DNA of 50,779 nt from an uncultured Bacteroidales bacterium (GCA_902779875.1 CACZCX010000007.1:1-50779), one strand, 5' to 3'. Shown: positions 1 through 9,723, counted from the stretch's first letter. Notes: generated by a model from the letters alone, not told the origin. Made by a program: numbers and translations.

Positions 1-1584
1 CTTACCAGCCTCGTTGCCCTCATACTTCTTGAAGTTCTTGATGAAGCGGCCAGCCAGATCCTTAGCCTTCTCCTCCCACTCTGAAGCGTTAGCGTAAGTG
101 TCGCGAGGATCAAGGATTGCAGGATTTACGTTAGGCAGAGCTGTGGGAACCTCAAAGTCAAAGAAGGGGATCTTCTTGGTCTGAGCCTTCAGGATGCTGC
201 CATCCAGGATAGCGTCGATGATACCACGGGTATCAGGAATTGAGATACGCTTGCCTGTGCCGTTCCAACCGGTGTTAACTAGATAAGCCTTGGCACCGCT
301 CTTCTCCATCTTCTTAACCAGCTCCTCAGCATACTTGGTAGGATGCAGCTCAAGGAAAGCCTGGCCGAAGCAAGCTGAGAATGTAGGAGTGGGCTCGGTG
401 ATACCGCGCTCAGTACCAGCCAGCTTAGCTGTGAAACCTGACAGGAAGTAGTACTTGGTCTGCTCGGGAGTCAGGATTGATACGGGAGGCAGAACGCCGA
501 ATGCATCGGCTGACAGGAAGATTACGTTCTTAGCGTCAGGACCTGCACTCTTGCCGTTTACCTTCTGGGCAATCTTCTCGATGTGGTCGATAGGATATGA
601 TACGCGGGTGTTCTCGGTAACGGTCTTGTCAGCGAAGTCAATCTTACCGTTCTTGTCAACGGTTACGTTCTCCAGCAGAGCGTTACGCTTGATGGCACCG
701 TAGATGTCGGGCTCGTTCTCCTTGCTCAGGTTGATAACCTTAGCGTAGCAGCCGCCCTCGAGGTTGAATACGCCCTCATCGTCCCATCCGTGCTCGTCAT
801 CACCGATGAGCAGACGCTTAGGATCGGTTGAAAGGGTGGTCTTACCTGTACCGGACAGACCAAAGAATATAGCGGTGTTCTTACCCTCCATATCGGTGTT
901 GGCTGAGCAGTGCATTGAAGCGATGCCCTGCAGAGGCAGGTAGTAGTTCTGCATTGAGAACATACCCTTCTTCATCTCACCACCGTACCAGGTGTTGATG
1001 ATAACCTGCTCGCGGCTTGTGGTGTTGAAAGCAACGCAAGTCTCTGAGTTCAGACCCAGCTCCTTGAAGTTCTCAACCTTAGCCTTTGAAGCGTTATAGA
1101 TAACGAAGTTAGGCTCGAACTTAGCCAGCTCCTCAGCTGTGGGCTGGATGAACATGTTCTTAACGAAGTGAGCCTGCCATGCAACCTCAACAATGAAACG
1201 AACAGCAAGACGGGTAGCCTCGTTAGCACCGCAGAAAGCGTCAACTACATAGAGCTGCTTGTTTGAGAGCTCCTTGATAGCGATCTCCTTAACCTTGCTC
1301 CAAACCTCCTCTGACATGGGGTGGTTGTCGTTCTTGTACTCCTCGGTGGTCCACCATACCTTGTTCTCGCTCTGAGCATCCTTTACGATGTACTTGTCCT
1401 TAGGTGAACGGCCAGTGTAGATACCAGTCATTACGTTTACAGCGTTGAGCTCGGTGTTTACGCCCTTGTCGAAACCCTCGAGTCCAGCCTTTGTCTCCTC
1501 TTTGAAGAGCTCCTCATAAGAAGGATTGTGTGCGATCACGGTTGAACCGTTGATTCCGTACTTGCTTAAATCGATTGTTGCCAT
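1..1584 (-). CDS. pckA: Phosphoenolpyruvate carboxykinase (ATP), 3' end cut by window edge
   Basis: This cytosolic enzyme interconverts oxaloacetate plus ATP with PEP, CO2 and ADP; in fermentative Bacteroidales it is thought to work mainly in the CO2-fixing direction on the route to succinate. The 528 visible residues start at [10 protein letters not shown] and end in the window edge, probably only a few residues short of the usual 530-540. Visible hallmarks are the P-loop GLSGTGKT (residues 242-249), the following metal-site stretch GDDEHGWDD (261-269) and the substrate-side motif YTGRSPKDK (56-64). The ATG is at 1582-1584, behind an A/T-rich leader of roughly 80 bases and a TAnnTTTG box at 1670-1677, so the gene appears to be monocistronic at its 5' side. 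The identification is very secure. Confidence 0.97.
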   Translation of the reverse strand, partial: MATIDLSKYGINGSTVIAHNPSYEELFKEETKAGLEGFDKGVNTELNAVNVMTGIYTGRSPKDKYIVKDAQSENKVWWTTEEYKNDNHPMSEEVWSKVKEIAIKELSNKQLYVVDAFCGANEATRLAVRFIVEVAWQAHFVKNMFIQPTAEELAKFEPNFVIYNASKAKVENFKELGLNSETCVAFNTTSREQVIINTWYGGEMKKGMFSMQNYYLPLQGIASMHCSANTDMEGKNTAIFFGLSGTGKTTLSTDPKRLLIGDDEHGWDDEGVFNLEGGCYAKVINLSKENEPDIYGAIKRNALLENVTVDKNGKIDFADKTVTENTRVSYPIDHIEKIAQKVNGKSAGPDAKNVIFLSADAFGVLPPVSILTPEQTKYYFLSGFTAKLAGTERGITEPTPTFSACFGQAFLELHPTKYAEELVKKMEKSGAKAYLVNTGWNGTGKRISIPDTRGIIDAILDGSILKAQTKKIPFFDFEVPTALPNVNPAILDPRDTYANASEWEEKAKDLAGRFIKNFKKYEGNEAGK

Positions 1585-1669
1585 TGTTTTTATAGTTTGA
1601 TTGTTATTAAACCTTCCGATTTGAGAGGGTTACATGTACCGTTTTGATAGTACCCTTGTAAACCGGCTA

Positions 1670-1677
1670 CAAAAGTA
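1670..1677 (-). promoter_or_regulatory. Bacteroidetes -7 box of pckA
   Basis: Read on the minus strand this is TACTTTTG, an exact match to the Bacteroidetes sigma-70 -7 consensus TAnnTTTG, about 85 bases upstream of the pckA ATG. No good TTTG -33 element is seen at the expected distance. Confidence 0.6.
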
Positions 1678-1773
1678 ATTCCTTTTTAAGGGAAAGAAAA
1701 ATCCGGAAAGCCTTTTTGCCTTGTGTGTCTTATTATTTAATATTTGATAACATAAGTGACTACTTGAGATTGC

Positions 1774-1816
1774 AAAAAAATACCGGTCATCCCTCAAAAA
1801 TGTGAAGGATGACCGG
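1774..1816 (-). terminator. Intrinsic terminator of the FAS1/LRR/BACON-like operon
   Basis: A 10-bp perfect stem (CCGGTCATCC at 1783-1792 pairing with GGATGACCGG at 1807-1816) is followed on the minus strand by a run of T (complement of 1774-1780). It lies just after the lipoprotein stop codon. The same stem sequence recurs in the terminators at 7767-7806 and 16840-16875. Confidence 0.8.
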
Positions 1817-1843
1817 ATTTAGGAGTAACCTGTGAGTAAGGTT

Positions 1844-2263
1844 TTACCTGGCAGGTGCCAGGACGGGACGGTCACTTACGACATCATGAATGTCATCAAC
1901 GCCGACCGCTATTTTCTGAGTCACATTCAGGTTCATGACATCGGTGTTCCTGCAGGTTATGGTCACCAGGGCAGAGCGTATCCCGGTCGTGGTGTTTCGG
2001 GTGCAGGATACCCTCAGTTTGAGGGAGTCCGATGAAGAATCGTATATCTCTGCCGTAAGCCAGTCCGACTGATTGTCGATCTTGTCTATGGCCGATATGA
2101 ATTCCTGGAATGAGAATACCGTATCAGTCTCATAGGCACTTAACTCAACCGTACGCTCATAAATCTGACCTTTGTGTTTATTATCGTCAATTTCATAACA
2201 GCTGACTGCTGAAACCGACAGTAGAGCCATGCAGGCGATTATATGTAAACAATTAGCTTTCAT
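1844..2263 (-). CDS. Small BACON-like lipoprotein
   Basis: A 139-residue predicted lipoprotein of unknown role. The N-terminus (MKANCLHIIACMALL...SAVSC) is a signal sequence with a plausible lipobox ending at Cys22. The rest resembles a single BACON-type Ig-like domain: a DWL motif near residue 68, a block around LKLRVSCTRNTTTGIRSA, then a beta-strand VTITCRN and a terminal strand ending in VTQK. BACON domains in Bacteroidetes are mostly found on secreted or surface carbohydrate- or mucin-related proteins. It is the last gene of a three-gene minus-strand operon, 42 bases after the large LRR protein and just before a terminator. The domain call is by pattern only and remains uncertain; the gene itself is well supported by its signal peptide and position. 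Confidence 0.7.
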   Translation of the reverse strand: MKANCLHIIACMALLSVSAVSCYEIDDNKHKGQIYERTVELSAYETDTVFSFQEFISAIDKIDNQSDWLTAEIYDSSSDSLKLRVSCTRNTTTGIRSALVTITCRNTDVMNLNVTQKIAVGVDDIHDVVSDRPVLAPAR

Positions 2264-2305
2264 TTTCTTTGTGTTGTAAATAGTTTATCGTTCAGTGTTG
2301 CCGAC

Positions 2306-5300
2306 TCACTTTGCCAGATATACCTTCTTTCCGTTTATGATAAGGATTTGGTTCTCAGAAGGATCAGACATGACACGTCCGTTGAGGTCATGGATAAGGA
2401 TTGACTCAATGTCCGGACTGAGGTCTGTCACCTGAGTGGGGTTTCCTTCCATGTTGAAAGCTCTTGTCTGGCTTGCAGCGCTCTTGGGTATGGCCAGCCA
2501 TGCCTTATGGGCGTCAATCATGAAAGATTCACCGTTGGCCGATGCCCAATACCAGCCGGGTACACTGTCCAGACCTGTATCGGAGGGACCGAGTGACAGC
2601 TTGTAGAAGTAGCAACTTCCGGGGCCGTATGTGGTAGTGGCGACATCGGTACCCATGAGCAGATTGTTATCGCGGTAAGTACTGTTACGGCTGGCTATCT
2701 CGAGCTTGAATACTCCGCCTCTGTTGTCATCGGTTGCAAGGACTACAGCTGTTCCTGCAGGTATTGTTCCGGAACCTCCCTGGACAATAGTGGTGTAGAC
2801 GAGTTTGCCGTCAGCAGCAATGTCGCTTACCACCATAGCCTTAAGTCCTGTAGGCAATACATAATCAGCATCGGAATAGTAGAATGTGGCGTATCCGGCA
2901 TCGGTTATGGTTACCTCAATCTCCTGGGCAGGATAAACCTTGGTGTCTTCCGGAATGTTCGTGAACAGTTTCCAGCCATCGGCATTACGGTATGCATCGA
3001 CAGTTCCCTGCGGCACATAGAGAGTGGCGTTGTTGAATACGTTTTCATCAAACGGACCGAATCCCTTTTCCGATACAGTCTGATCCAACGGTTCAAAGAA
3101 TACTCTGTCAAGCATGAACATTGCGGATTGTTCATCTTTATCTCTTGCTTCGTTTGCTATTACTACCTTGATCCTGTTTATACCCTCAGGAATTACCAAT
3201 GAGTTATTCAAAAGTATGGACTCGTACCTGTTGTTAAGAACTGAGTTCCTGTCATTCGTATAGAGCATGGATATCTTGAAAGGTGGCCTATTGAGTTCCT
3301 TCTCCGGGTCGAACAGGGTAACCTTTTGACCATCGTCCGTATATCCGTATATGGCGGGATGGAACTGGGTCTGTTTATTGTCTGGGGCCGGCAGTATGCC
3401 TATGCTGACCTTGTAGGTTCCGGAGGGAACCGGTCCGGCTTCAAATTCAAATGAATAATTCAAAGCACTGTATTTGTGTGAAACCAGAGAGACTTCTCTT
3501 CCTAATTCCTGGTTGAACTTAGGACTTACTATTATATTGTTGTCACCATGGATGCTTGAACTGTTTCCTGCCAGTATAGTCCGGGCGCTGTCCGGAATAA
3601 CCATGATTCCGGGTTCCGGGCTGATTACTGAGACACTGTTTATGTTATTACATCCCAGGAATGCGTATTCTCCGATTTCGGGAGTACCGTCAATGATTAC
3701 ATCCCTAAGAGACTTGCATCCTTCAAAAGCTCTTTCGGAAATCTGTCTGACGCTACCGGGGATAGTTATGCCTGTCAGGCCTTGTTTCAGTTTGAAGGCA
3801 TATTCCATAATGTTGACTGTTGAACCGGGAATCCGGTATTCGCCTTCACGGATGGTGGGGTATGCCACCAGCGTGCTTGCATCTTTGCTGAACAGGACAC
3901 CATCGATTGATTTATACTCCGTATTGGCTACATCAACAGTTATGGATTCTATACCGGATTCAATATGGAGGAATTCTAACTCTTCCATATATGCATCTTC
4001 CAATGAATCTATGTACGCTGAATATGCGGAATCACTGTATAATCTGTCGTAATCAATTGTCCTCCAGGGATCAGTGTTATATACGTAATGGGGTACATCC
4101 CTCATGAGCAACGGATCAAATGAGAATGCGTCAGGCTTTATCTCCTTTACATACTCGGATAATACCAGATTCCTGATGTATCTTGTCAGAACCTTTGAAA
4201 GATCGTTGATGGTGTCATCCAAAAGGGTAAGAGTGCTTACGGGGCTATTAACGTGGAGCCTATAATCAAGGGGTATCTCAGTTATCTGCTCCTGACCATC
4301 GGTAGTTTGTGATTTGATGGCCCATTTCGTATCCTTAAGAGAAACAGCGATGGAATTCAAACTTCTACAGTCATCAAAAATACCTATGGAACCGATAGCC
4401 TTGACGGTCTTGGGTATGTATACGGTCTGGAGTTTGGTTAACTTATCAAATGCGCGGGCGGGTATGGTATCCCAGTTGAACTCGTATCTGTAACCGCCTC
4501 CCTGAGGTCCGGCCGATGTAAGATTGTCACAACCTGAGAATACCTCAGTTCCAAAACCCTTAACTGTTGACGGAACTGACAGATATTCAAGTGAGCTGCA
4601 TCCGGAGAACGTTTTGTCCCGAATGGCGTCAACACCCTCAGGTATGATCAGGGATTTCAGCAAGGAACAGTTCATGAAAGCATAGGAACCTATGTTGTTC
4701 ACGGATGCCGGGATTAACAGGAATTCCAGCTGGGACTGATTTGCAAAAGCGTAATCGGCCAATCCTGTGGTACCTGACGGAATTACTGTGTTCCTGCATC
4801 CTAAGATCAGCATGCCTGTCGCTGTCTCAATTATGGCATTGCAGTTACCGTTGCTGTTATAGTACGGGTTTCGGGAATCAACAGATATTGAAGTGAGTTT
4901 GGGCAGGTCCGTATAGCCAGTCCCAATTTTCTGTACGTTCTCAGGAATTGTGAGTGAGGCCAGATCGGAGCAACCGTTAAGAGCGGACTCGCCTATTTCC
5001 CTCAGAGTTGAAGGGAGAACCAGGGTGCCCGGTCCGTAACACCAACTGAACAGATTGTCTTCAAGCCGTGTTATGCCCTCAGGGACGGTTGTAGTCTTGC
5101 AGCCAATAAGTAAAGTGTTTGTGGCTGTTACCACAATGCCGTTACAGTTCTCGCGGCTGTCAAATACGGTGTTACCCGGTTCTACAGTCAGTGACTGGAG
5201 GTTATGGAATCCTTTGAAGGACCCTGTGGCAATAGATGTGACATTAGGACCTATGGTAATGCCACGTACGTTATCGGCCGAGCCGGCAAACAACTCTGAA

Positions 5301-6127
5301 AGGTTAGCATTACCTGTGTAATCCCAATAGATGCTGTCAATAACATTACAACCCTCAAAAGCCTTACTGTCAATCGCAGTAACATCCGAGGATATGACAA
5401 CGGTTTTCAATGATGCCAATGCATACCTGGACACATAAGAGGGCGAAAACAGCTCCGTATTCCAGTCCAATGTCTCAATGTTGTTGCAACCCATAAAGGA
5501 ACCGATAGCAAGGTCGCCTAAGGTATTGGGGACTGACAATGTGAGCAGTCCTGTGCAGTCCAGGAAAGCCCAGTTCTTGATGCTGATTACATTTGAAGGT
5601 ATTGTCAGAGATGTTAAACCCTTGCAACCGGCAAATGCCATCATTCCTATGGTGTCGACCGATGAAGGGATAATTGAATTCTTGCAGCCTGCAATCAGTT
5701 TGTTGTCCATCTTGTCAATAACCGCATTGCAGTCCTCCCGGCTGTCATACACTGTGTTGGCCGGGTCAACGGTAATGGTTGAAAGGTTGTCACATCCGTA
5801 GAAAACTCCAGCAGGTATCTCCTTGACGCTAGCGGGTATGCTTACTGATGTTATGAGGTAACAGTTCTTGAAAGCCTGGTCGCCTATTACCTCAACACTA
5901 TACGGGGTGTCGTTGACAGTGACAGTAGGAGGAATCACGATATCTCCCTGATAATGCTCCAGGTCATTCATGGTCCATACGGCCGCAATCATCTTGCAGT
6001 CGTCTTGGGGACTAGTCATGATACGATAGTATATACCGTCAACATCATATATGGATTGAGCATTAATGCAGACTACTGACAGTAATGCTGCTATTGCTGA
6101 TATAATCTTTTTCATAATGGTGGTCAT
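2306..6127 (-). CDS. BspA-like leucine-rich-repeat surface protein (LRR_5 type)
   Basis: A 1273-residue secreted protein built from treponemal/BspA-type leucine-rich repeats, with the recurring pattern L..L.IP..V..I...AF..C. The N-terminus is a signal peptide (MKKIISAIAALLSVVCINAQ) preceded by four residues; Met5 at 6115 is an equally likely start. A larger unit of the type N(T/P).Y(D/N)S...NCN.I.....L..GC occurs three times (around residues 135, 330 and 450), with a diverged fourth near 735. A non-LRR beta-rich region follows from about residue 850. The C-terminus (HDLNGRVMSDPSENQ...NGKKVYLAK) looks like the type A sorting-tail family of Bacteroidetes secreted proteins. It lies 18 bases downstream of the FAS1 gene in the same operon. 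BspA family members bind host proteins or other bacteria, but the ligand here is unknown. Its codons are more AT-rich than those of the housekeeping neighbours. Confidence 0.88.
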   Translation of the reverse strand: MTTIMKKIISAIAALLSVVCINAQSIYDVDGIYYRIMTSPQDDCKMIAAVWTMNDLEHYQGDIVIPPTVTVNDTPYSVEVIGDQAFKNCYLITSVSIPASVKEIPAGVFYGCDNLSTITVDPANTVYDSREDCNAVIDKMDNKLIAGCKNSIIPSSVDTIGMMAFAGCKGLTSLTIPSNVISIKNWAFLDCTGLLTLSVPNTLGDLAIGSFMGCNNIETLDWNTELFSPSYVSRYALASLKTVVISSDVTAIDSKAFEGCNVIDSIYWDYTGNANLSELFAGSADNVRGITIGPNVTSIATGSFKGFHNLQSLTVEPGNTVFDSRENCNGIVVTATNTLLIGCKTTTVPEGITRLEDNLFSWCYGPGTLVLPSTLREIGESALNGCSDLASLTIPENVQKIGTGYTDLPKLTSISVDSRNPYYNSNGNCNAIIETATGMLILGCRNTVIPSGTTGLADYAFANQSQLEFLLIPASVNNIGSYAFMNCSLLKSLIIPEGVDAIRDKTFSGCSSLEYLSVPSTVKGFGTEVFSGCDNLTSAGPQGGGYRYEFNWDTIPARAFDKLTKLQTVYIPKTVKAIGSIGIFDDCRSLNSIAVSLKDTKWAIKSQTTDGQEQITEIPLDYRLHVNSPVSTLTLLDDTINDLSKVLTRYIRNLVLSEYVKEIKPDAFSFDPLLMRDVPHYVYNTDPWRTIDYDRLYSDSAYSAYIDSLEDAYMEELEFLHIESGIESITVDVANTEYKSIDGVLFSKDASTLVAYPTIREGEYRIPGSTVNIMEYAFKLKQGLTGITIPGSVRQISERAFEGCKSLRDVIIDGTPEIGEYAFLGCNNINSVSVISPEPGIMVIPDSARTILAGNSSSIHGDNNIIVSPKFNQELGREVSLVSHKYSALNYSFEFEAGPVPSGTYKVSIGILPAPDNKQTQFHPAIYGYTDDGQKVTLFDPEKELNRPPFKISMLYTNDRNSVLNNRYESILLNNSLVIPEGINRIKVVIANEARDKDEQSAMFMLDRVFFEPLDQTVSEKGFGPFDENVFNNATLYVPQGTVDAYRNADGWKLFTNIPEDTKVYPAQEIEVTITDAGYATFYYSDADYVLPTGLKAMVVSDIAADGKLVYTTIVQGGSGTIPAGTAVVLATDDNRGGVFKLEIASRNSTYRDNNLLMGTDVATTTYGPGSCYFYKLSLGPSDTGLDSVPGWYWASANGESFMIDAHKAWLAIPKSAASQTRAFNMEGNPTQVTDLSPDIESILIHDLNGRVMSDPSENQILIINGKKVYLAK

Positions 6128-6145
6128 TTGGAAAATGAGACTTGA

Positions 6146-7639
6146 TTAATGGCTGTCCTCCGGTCCGTTCTCTCCGGAATAGACTGAGAATGGAACAATC
6201 TCAATGTAATTGAGAGGGTAACTAATAAATGCATCTGCATCCATTTGTCTTATACGCAGATAGTGATCCTCATTGCAATCCATGTACTGTTCGTTGACAA
6301 TCATTCGGAAAAGACGATTATTCTGGACTACAGATTTAAAATAGCTGTCAGCCATTTTCATATAACCATTTTTACGTAATACCTGGTTGTCGTCAGAGAT
6401 ATCATTCACATTAACACCCAATTTGCGGGGGGAGCCGCAAGGGCTGAGCCTGTCCGGATCACTGCCGGTAAAGAACAATACATGGCCCTTTCCTTCATCT
6501 TCATAAGAATAATTTGTGAAATATCCATTGACTCTGACCTCATATAATCCGCTTTTGGGAACAGGAGGTAATTTAATGATTATGTCGTAGTTATTTTCGA
6601 GAAAAATCCGATCTCCATAGTATTCATTATAATAAGGATACTTGTAACCTATGAAAAACGAACTAGTGGGAGAAAGACCTGTCATATTACGAATATTCGT
6701 AGTGTACCCTGGCGCGAAATACAAAAGGAATGAACTGGTTTTTATAATAGATTGTGGGTCACAGTTTATGAAGTCGGGTGAGATGGTGCGTGCCATAACC
6801 CTCATTCTGACATCAAGGGCATTCCTGGTAGCTTCATTATAAACAAGAGGCTCGGAAATATAGTAATATGTTCCGTTGAGTGACGAGGGGTCGGATTCTG
6901 CCACTCTGTTTATCTGAGTTCCGGCAATGAGTGACTCTGGATTCTTTAATGTACCTTTACGGTTAATGAATATTCCGTATTTCTCCTGTTCTGTGATATC
7001 TTGTGCATTAGCGTATGAAGGCTGCTTGTATGGAGTGCTTATACGCATTATGGAGTGGGGCAGCAAGGTCTCGTAGAAGTCTTCAACATCAAGTTCGTCA
7101 AGATAGCTGCGGTTCTTTATATAATCCGGTGCAGATATGTTGAGTTGATCCCATTCGAGACCTACCGGTAAGATATGGTAGGAGAGGAACTGATTCAACG
7201 AACTCTCCCGGTCATTATCGGGGAGTGCAGCACCCTGGGGGTACTTGGATTGGGCATAAGCTTTGAGTTCGGCAAGTGAGTTTATGTTGTGGTCTGCCTT
7301 AAGGATTGAATCCGGAACCACAAACATAGTGAACTTGAAGACCCGCTTTTGAGGATAAACGCGTTGTTCCGATGAACTACTGGTGTACAATATTATCCTC
7401 CCCTTGTATGAAATATCATAGTCACCCGGATAAGTAGGATCCAGATATTTACTCAGTGTGTCCGCCAGTCCGGTAGACTCAAGCGCGGAATAGAAAATGG
7501 ATGTCTGTGGATTGTCCCGTAACAACTCGCTCAGAAGAGGCGGTTCGTTCTCTGTCTGATTAGCCGCGCTCTCTTGTGAATAAACAGATAACGGAGCAGC
7601 GGTCAGAAACGCAATCAAGGTTAAGGCTTTGATTCTCAT
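6146..7639 (-). CDS. Secreted fasciclin (FAS1)-domain protein
   Basis: A protein of about 497 residues starting at MRIKALTLIAFL, with a signal peptide ending near VYSQ. The only upstream in-frame start is a TTG four codons earlier, so the ATG at 7637-7639 is preferred. Residues of roughly 45-195 show fasciclin features: the opening SIFYSALESTGLADTL, a central FTMFVVPDSIL (the FAS1 H1-like motif with T.F.P.) and the SLNQFLSYHIL segment that usually closes H2. The remaining 300 residues are beta-rich and unassigned. Bacteroidetes FAS1 proteins are surface or periplasmic adhesion-type proteins. It is the first gene of a three-gene unit with the large LRR protein and the BACON-like lipoprotein, suggesting one cell-surface assembly. 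Confidence is good for the FAS1 domain and low for any specific role. Confidence 0.8.
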   Translation of the reverse strand: MRIKALTLIAFLTAAPLSVYSQESAANQTENEPPLLSELLRDNPQTSIFYSALESTGLADTLSKYLDPTYPGDYDISYKGRIILYTSSSSEQRVYPQKRVFKFTMFVVPDSILKADHNINSLAELKAYAQSKYPQGAALPDNDRESSLNQFLSYHILPVGLEWDQLNISAPDYIKNRSYLDELDVEDFYETLLPHSIMRISTPYKQPSYANAQDITEQEKYGIFINRKGTLKNPESLIAGTQINRVAESDPSSLNGTYYYISEPLVYNEATRNALDVRMRVMARTISPDFINCDPQSIIKTSSFLLYFAPGYTTNIRNMTGLSPTSSFFIGYKYPYYNEYYGDRIFLENNYDIIIKLPPVPKSGLYEVRVNGYFTNYSYEDEGKGHVLFFTGSDPDRLSPCGSPRKLGVNVNDISDDNQVLRKNGYMKMADSYFKSVVQNNRLFRMIVNEQYMDCNEDHYLRIRQMDADAFISYPLNYIEIVPFSVYSGENGPEDSH

Positions 7640-7726
7640 AACAGCTATCAATTAATTAAACACTTAAAGTCTATGTAAAAGCAAACAAAAGCAAGGTTAT
7701 ACATAAACTACATATATACTCTGCGG

Positions 7727-7734
7727 CAAACATA
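7727..7734 (-). promoter_or_regulatory. Promoter (-7 box) of the FAS1/LRR/BACON-like operon
   Basis: On the minus strand TATGTTTG matches TAnnTTTG. A TTG that could be the -33 element lies about 18 bases upstream, close to the consensus spacing. The predicted leader is about 80 bases. Confidence 0.6.
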
Positions 7735-7766
7735 ATGAATAATTTTTCATATCAATCGTAATAATG

Positions 7767-7806
7767 AAAAAAACCGGTCATCCTTCAACAAAATAAGGAT
7801 GACCGG
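7767..7806 (-). terminator. Intrinsic terminator of the second LRR gene
   Basis: A 12-bp perfect stem (CCGGTCATCCTT at 7774-7785 with AAGGATGACCGG at 7795-7806) is followed on the minus strand by seven T (complement of 7767-7773). The stem is nearly identical to the one at 1783-1816. Confidence 0.85.
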
Positions 7807-7829
7807 CTGTAAAATCCTGCGTGGAAGGC

Positions 7830-9560
7830 TTATCTTGCCATATAAACCTTCTTTCCGTTTATGATGGAGATGCCGTTGGGAACGGGCTCTGACAGTGTGC
7901 GGCCGAACAGGTCACGAATGACAGGTACCGTCTGGGGTGAATCGGTGATGATATCATAAACCTCGGTGACAGGCTCGCTTGTGATATTGCGGAACAGATT
8001 CCAACCTTGGGCCTCGGTATATGCATTCAGGGCACCGGCGGGAACATGGAGAGTAGCCCTGTTGAATACCCTTTCTACAAACGGTCCGGCATAAGACCGG
8101 GCAGGAGCATTGTTATCCTGGACAGGTTCAAAGAACATACGGTCAAAGATCAGTTCCGGTCTTTCATCATTGTCATAATAACCGGATTCCACAGATGGGT
8201 TAACACTCTTTATGCTGTCCGGAATTACCAGCTGCTCTACTATCATAACAGAATCATAGACATCTTTATTGCTTTCAAACTCCATTGAGGTATTGAAAGG
8301 AGGAATTTGTATTTTCTTAGAAAACAAAAAAACCTCCTGACCAGTCTCAGATGTGCCTTTTATCATGATTTTGAGCTTAGAGGTAAGACCTTGGGGGTTC
8401 GGTAATATGCCGACCTTGACTGTGTAGGTTCCGGAGGGTATATATGCGGAACGCATGAATAATTGTGAATCTTTATTCTTTACTACATATCTGTCTAAAT
8501 CCTGGTTGTAAACCAGTGATTGAAAATTATCGTCCTTAATGAGCCCCGGTGAAACTATGAATGCTTGCTGTCGGTTATTGAGAGCCAGCAATCCCGGCTC
8601 AGAACTGAGCATAGTTACGTTCTCGATATTGGAACAGCCCAGGAAAGCGTTATTATCAATATAGGGAGAACCCTGTATGGTAATATCTGTTAGTGCAGCA
8701 CAATTATCAAATGCTCTCTCACCAATTTTGTTTACATTGGAAGGGATAACGATTGAATATGCCGAGCTGTTTCTGAAAGCTTTTTCTGCTATTTCTGTGG
8801 TTTGGGATGGAATTACTGCCTCTCTCATACGGCCGACAGGATACGATAGCAGAACGGTTCCACTCTTGTCATAAAGAATACCTTCGACCGATGAATAATA
8901 CGGATTGTTGGCGTCGACAATAATGGAATCCAGGTTATTGCACCTTATAGGGTTATTTGAATAAGGCTCAAATGAGAAATTATCCAGGTTAATAGATTTG
9001 AGATTTTCCGTAAAATGAAGAACTTTTACATTTTGAGCCAAAATATTTGAAAGATCACCTATAGTGTCATCCAATATGGTAAGAGAAACATTTCCACCTA
9101 TGGAAAGGCCAGCGGTTCCTATAATAATTTGATCAAGGCCTAAAGATGAAACGTCCAGGTCATGAATAGTCCCGTCAACTTTATCAACATATTTTGTTTC
9201 TTTTATAGAGAAGACAATTTTTTCCAAATACCAACCTACCCAAGAATGACCATTATTGCCGAAAATATATTTTACGGTTTTAGGGATATAGATACTTGAT
9301 GGGCAAATATTTCCACGCCCGCAGTCAATGGATGTCACGGGGTATTCAGTTCCTTCTATGGTTACGGAGGAAGGGATAGTTATATCACCTCTATAAGTAA
9401 AAGTATACGGCTCGCTTTCATGTGGAACTACTATCTGAGCCACTGTGCCTTCTCCGTCAAAATCCGGAATAAGGTTATAGTAAAACCCATCTACAAGAGT
9501 TTGTGAATGCGCAGCGCCAAAAGAGAGTAAGGCGACAAACAAGAATGACAACTTTCTCAT
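7830..9560 (-). CDS. Second BspA-like leucine-rich-repeat surface protein
   Basis: A 576-residue secreted paralogue of the 1273-residue LRR protein. The signal peptide is MRKLSFLFVALLSFGAAHSQ. After an opening G.YYNLIPD...A block shared with the paralogue come few LRR_5 units (for example SSVEGILYDKSGTVLLSYP and the AF....I.IPS.V..IGERAF repeats around residues 230-320). Then follows the same beta-rich region (IPSGTYTVKVGILPNP) and the same ending, in which FNRATLHVPAGALNAY and NGKKVYMAR correspond to the paralogue's FNNATLYVPQGTVDAY and NGKKVYLAK. It therefore looks like a shorter version with most repeats lost. The gene has its own promoter with an unusual TA tract and its own terminator. 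It is AT-rich relative to metabolic neighbours. The function is probably adhesion; the ligand is unknown. Confidence 0.87.
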   Translation of the reverse strand: MRKLSFLFVALLSFGAAHSQTLVDGFYYNLIPDFDGEGTVAQIVVPHESEPYTFTYRGDITIPSSVTIEGTEYPVTSIDCGRGNICPSSIYIPKTVKYIFGNNGHSWVGWYLEKIVFSIKETKYVDKVDGTIHDLDVSSLGLDQIIIGTAGLSIGGNVSLTILDDTIGDLSNILAQNVKVLHFTENLKSINLDNFSFEPYSNNPIRCNNLDSIIVDANNPYYSSVEGILYDKSGTVLLSYPVGRMREAVIPSQTTEIAEKAFRNSSAYSIVIPSNVNKIGERAFDNCAALTDITIQGSPYIDNNAFLGCSNIENVTMLSSEPGLLALNNRQQAFIVSPGLIKDDNFQSLVYNQDLDRYVVKNKDSQLFMRSAYIPSGTYTVKVGILPNPQGLTSKLKIMIKGTSETGQEVFLFSKKIQIPPFNTSMEFESNKDVYDSVMIVEQLVIPDSIKSVNPSVESGYYDNDERPELIFDRMFFEPVQDNNAPARSYAGPFVERVFNRATLHVPAGALNAYTEAQGWNLFRNITSEPVTEVYDIITDSPQTVPVIRDLFGRTLSEPVPNGISIINGKKVYMAR

Positions 9561-9614
9561 AATTCAATTATTTATTTTGTTAGCTAAAAGGTCAAGTAGG
9601 ACTGCCTTAGACCG

Positions 9615-9622
9615 CAAATATA
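9615..9622 (-). promoter_or_regulatory. -7 box of the second LRR gene, fused to a TA repeat
   Basis: On the minus strand TATATTTG matches TAnnTTTG about 55 bases before the ATG. Its first five bases are the end of the alternating TA tract at 9618-9637, which therefore fills the promoter spacer. Confidence 0.6.
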
Positions 9623-9637
9623 TATATATATATATAT
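9618..9637. repeat. Perfect (AT)10 dinucleotide tract in a promoter spacer
   Basis: Twenty bases of uninterrupted AT alternation overlap the -7 box of the LRR gene at 7830-9560. The nearest TTTG upstream on the minus strand is separated from the -7 box by 30 bases, about five AT units more than the Bacteroidetes optimum. Confidence 0.9.
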
Positions 9638-9652
9638 CACTTTTCCTATAGC

Positions 9653-9699
9653 CAAAACAAAAAAAATGAGCCCCGAAAGTAAAAAATCTCATTCGGGGC
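9653..9699 (-). terminator. Intrinsic terminator of the GH3 gene
   Basis: An 8-bp stem (GCCCCGAA at 9670-9677 with TTCGGGGC at 9692-9699) is followed on the minus strand by a long T-rich run (complement of about 9653-9667). It lies 25 bases after the GH3 stop codon. Confidence 0.8.
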
Positions 9700-9723
9700 C
9701 CAAATAGGTATGTTGACTCTAAA

